A stretch of DNA of 64,000 nt, taken from contig NZ_OY782507.1 in NCBI RefSeq assembly GCF_963677725.1, positions 1 through 64,000 on the forward strand. Direction: 5' to 3'. Positions 62,318-64,000 of this stretch are shown piece after piece. Source of the stretch: an uncultured Cohaesibacter sp. Lineage in GTDB: Bacteria; Pseudomonadota; Alphaproteobacteria; Rhizobiales; Cohaesibacteraceae. The notes under the pieces were generated by a model that was not told the origin of the DNA, ran no database searches, and saw only the letters and a program-made list of their open reading frames with translations. Position numbers and translations under genes: made by a program. Within the stretch, counting starts at the first letter, position 1. Each line of letters starts with the position of its first letter.

Positions 62318-62342
62318 TCCTTTCAGGAACGGGACCGACTGA

Positions 62343-62618
62343 ATGAGTCTAATCAGTGGCCTTGCTATCTACTTCATCATCTGGTGGGTTACATTGTTTC
62401 TCGTTTTGCCCTTCGGGGTAAGAACACAGGCGGAATTGAGCGAGAGACGGCTTGGTACGACAGCCAGCGCTCCTGCCAGAGCCATGATGTGGCGCAAGGT
62501 CCTGGCTACTACGATAGTAGCCAGTCTCCTGTTTGGACTTTTCTACTGGGCCGTAATGGTCCAGGGGTTTGGTCTTGATGATCTGACATTCTTGCCGATG
62601 CCTGACAGTTTACGCTAG
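62343..62618 (+). CDS. DUF1467 family membrane protein
   Basis: The 91-residue protein has two membrane helices (about 4-27 and 52-76) joined by a charged loop that contains LPFGVRTQAE, the family landmark. DUF1467 proteins are found almost only in alphaproteobacteria, usually between mce and proS as here, and have no known role. It lies 25 bp after mce on the same strand. Confidence 0.9.
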   Translation: MSLISGLAIYFIIWWVTLFLVLPFGVRTQAELSERRLGTTASAPARAMMWRKVLATTIVASLLFGLFYWAVMVQGFGLDDLTFLPMPDSLR

Positions 62619-62642
62619 GCAGAGGCTCGGTCCGGTTCCATT

Positions 62643-62685
62643 GAAGAGGGCTCGTTGTCGAAAGACAGCGAGCCCTCTTCTTTTT
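62643..62685 (+). terminator. Strong terminator after the mce-DUF1467 unit
   Basis: GAAGAGGGCTCG (62643-62654) pairs with CGAGCCCTCTTC (62669-62680), extended by TGTC/GACA around a GAAA loop, and is followed by TTTTT. Confidence 0.92.
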
Positions 62686-62903
62686 GGCATCGTTTCCCCC
62701 GATAGCCAGACAGAGGTGAAGACTGGTGCCAAGATGCATGCCTTCCTCGGTGCCCAATGTCATATTTTTGTAATTGTTGGCCTTTACTGGTCTTGGCTGG
62801 AACCCGCAAGGGCCAAAACCAGAAGGAGTCACGTCCTGTCGGGACTATTGGGCGCGCTTTCTATGTGCTGGAGGTTTTATGTGCCGGGGAGGAATGCGGA
62901 CAT

Positions 62904-62932
62904 AAAAAAAGCAAGGCCTGAAGGCCTTGCTT
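62904..62932 (-). terminator. Orphan terminator on the minus strand
   Basis: AAGCAAGGCCT (62909-62919) and AGGCCTTGCTT (62922-62932) form an 11-bp stem with a tiny loop. On the minus strand it is followed by seven T; on the plus strand no T-run follows, so the direction is clear. Confidence 0.75.
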
Positions 62933-63060
62933 CTGAAAGTATCGCGACGTGATCTCTTTGCTCGACTTGCTTTTTGATTGCTAGTTGAGAGCGGCAGCAG
63001 CCCTAGAGCGCGCCAGAGATCATTTATCCTCCCAAGACATTTTCCGCGCGAGATGAGATA
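62904..63060 (-). ncRNA. Candidate small RNA ending at the orphan terminator
   Basis: Inferred only from the intrinsic terminator at 62904-62932 and the absence of any minus-strand gene upstream of it. The 5' end given here is arbitrary. A GGGAGGAT followed by ATG at about 63021 opens only a six-codon frame, so a short leader peptide is also conceivable. Confidence 0.25.
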
Positions 63061-63442
63061 ACTGTGGTGAGCATATCTCTTATTTTTATGGTTGGCAGAT
63101 TAGTCCCTACAGATCCTTTTGTCATCAATCTTTTTCGACTCTTGCGTAGTTTTTCGCAATTTCGTGAATCACTGTGGTTTACGATTAGCAGATGTGCTCA
63201 GTTTTCGGTACTACTGGGCCTTTTTTGCGTGCGTGATATACGGGATTACCTTGATGCTGCCGCTAATTCTGTGCAAAAAGCTTGGACCGGAAGGCTGTTC
63301 ATGCAGTTTGCTGTCGAACAGCCAAGAGTCGTCTGTAAAAACGGCAGAAACAGATTAAGCTGCGCAAAAGTTATATCGCGTCCCGTGATGATGCGGCTTG
63401 CGCCATCATCGTCGACCCTTTCAAAAGAATGAGTCCTTCATT

Positions 63443-64000
63443 ATGCGTCTTTCCCGCTATTTTCTTCCAATCCTGAAAGAGACCCCTAAAGAGGCTGAAA
63501 TCGTTTCGCACCGTTACATGCTGCGTGCCGGGATGATTCGCCAGCAGCAGGCGGGGATCTATAGCTGGTTGCCTCTGGGCCTGCGTGTGTTGAGCAAAGT
63601 GGAACAGATCGTTCGCGAGGAACAGGATCGCTCCGGCGCGATCGAGTTGCTGATGCCGACCATGCAGCCTGCTGAATTGTGGAAGGAAAGCGGTCGCTAT
63701 GACGATTATGGCAAGGAGATGCTGCGCATTGTTGACCGTCATGAACGCGACATGCTGTTCGGTCCGACCAACGAGGAAATGATCACCGACATTTTCCGCT
63801 CATATGTCAAGTCCTACAAGGACTTGCCGCTCAATCTGTATCACATTCAATGGAAATTCCGCGATGAGATTCGCCCACGCTTTGGCGTGATGCGCGGCCG
63901 CGAGTTCCTGATGAAAGATGCCTACAGTTTCGATATGGATGAAGACCGGGCGCGTGAAGCCTATCACCGTATGTTTGTGGCCTATCTGCGCACCTTCAAA
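63443..64000 (+). CDS. proS: Prolyl-tRNA synthetase (5' part, cut by window end)
   Basis: A class II aminoacyl-tRNA synthetase that loads proline on tRNA-Pro. The first 186 codons are present: start [19 protein letters not shown], then [19 protein letters not shown], motif 2 region [26 protein letters not shown]. The gene runs off the window. The sequence pattern is that of the short alphaproteobacterial ProS of about 440 residues without the large editing insertion, but the missing part would have to confirm this. The ribosome-binding site before the ATG is weak. Confidence 0.95.
   Translation, partial: MRLSRYFLPILKETPKEAEIVSHRYMLRAGMIRQQQAGIYSWLPLGLRVLSKVEQIVREEQDRSGAIELLMPTMQPAELWKESGRYDDYGKEMLRIVDRHERDMLFGPTNEEMITDIFRSYVKSYKDLPLNLYHIQWKFRDEIRPRFGVMRGREFLMKDAYSFDMDEDRAREAYHRMFVAYLRTFK

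Larger units (their letters stand above)
62686..63442. other. Long intergenic region before proS
   Basis: This 757-bp region has no protein gene I would support; the plus-strand frame at 63064-63432 lacks a ribosome-binding site and protein-like composition. It does hold a strong minus-strand terminator (62904-62932) with no annotated gene to serve, which points to an unannotated RNA. Confidence 0.5.

Noticed and set aside
63064-63432. 122-codon plus-strand frame before proS
   Set aside because: Mixed hydrophobic and basic composition without order, no ribosome-binding site, and it lies in an AT-rich spacer.

Overview
The window is a chromosomal segment of an alphaproteobacterium, most likely of the order Hyphomicrobiales (Rhizobiales). 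The evidence is gene content and order: a SUF operon that opens with a NifS/IscS-like desulfurase and carries sufBCDS plus an MIP18-type gene and sufA; glnB-glnA next to the NAD(P)HX repair gene; tig...clpP-clpX-lon-hupB; a 14-gene nuo operon followed by birA, RNase J, mce, a DUF1467 gene and proS; and small families such as TIGR02301, DUF1499 and DUF1467. A marine genus is possible, but genus cannot be fixed from this sequence. Most of it is ordinary, well-conserved core genome. There is no phage, insertion sequence, integrase or CRISPR array.

Layout. 1-8.2 kb: a very large AsmA/YhdP-like envelope protein, tyrS, anmK, a secreted protein of unknown role and an alpha/beta hydrolase. 8.2-16.2 kb: an iron-sulfur assembly operon with two cysteine desulfurases, a likely Irr-type iron box upstream, and an unrelated small gene inserted between sufB and sufC. 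16.2-23.7 kb: a diguanylate cyclase with a TTAA-N7-TTAA (CtrA-like) box upstream, an RhlE-type RNA helicase, four small conserved proteins of unknown function and parE. 23.9-28.4 kb: a tiny coiled-coil/membrane protein, glnA, glnB and bifunctional nnr. 28.5-37.4 kb: tRNA-Leu, trigger factor, a DUF1499 protein and the proteolysis set clpP, clpX, lon, then HU. 37.4-41.4 kb is the accessory-looking part: a cysteine-rich protein, a 669-residue protein of unknown family with AT-richer composition, and two pairs of duplicated tRNA genes (Val-TAC on the minus strand, Asp-GTC on the plus strand) with repeat debris. 41.7-59.1 kb: a PfkB-family sugar kinase and nuoA-N with two extra small membrane-protein genes between nuoH and nuoI. 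59.3-64 kb: birA, rnj, mce, DUF1467 and the first 186 codons of proS, cut by the window edge.

How the parts work together: the SUF operon builds the Fe-S clusters needed by complex I (NuoB, E, F, G, I carry the cluster motifs). Trigger factor, ClpXP and Lon form a protein folding/degradation block. GlnB and GlnA form the nitrogen sensing and assimilation pair. The most interesting unexplained items are the 669-residue protein beside the tRNA duplications, the two small membrane proteins inside nuo, the small gene inside suf, and an orphan minus-strand terminator near 62.9 kb that suggests an unannotated transcript. Start codons were chosen by hand from ribosome-binding sites and family norms. 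All composition statements are by eye.
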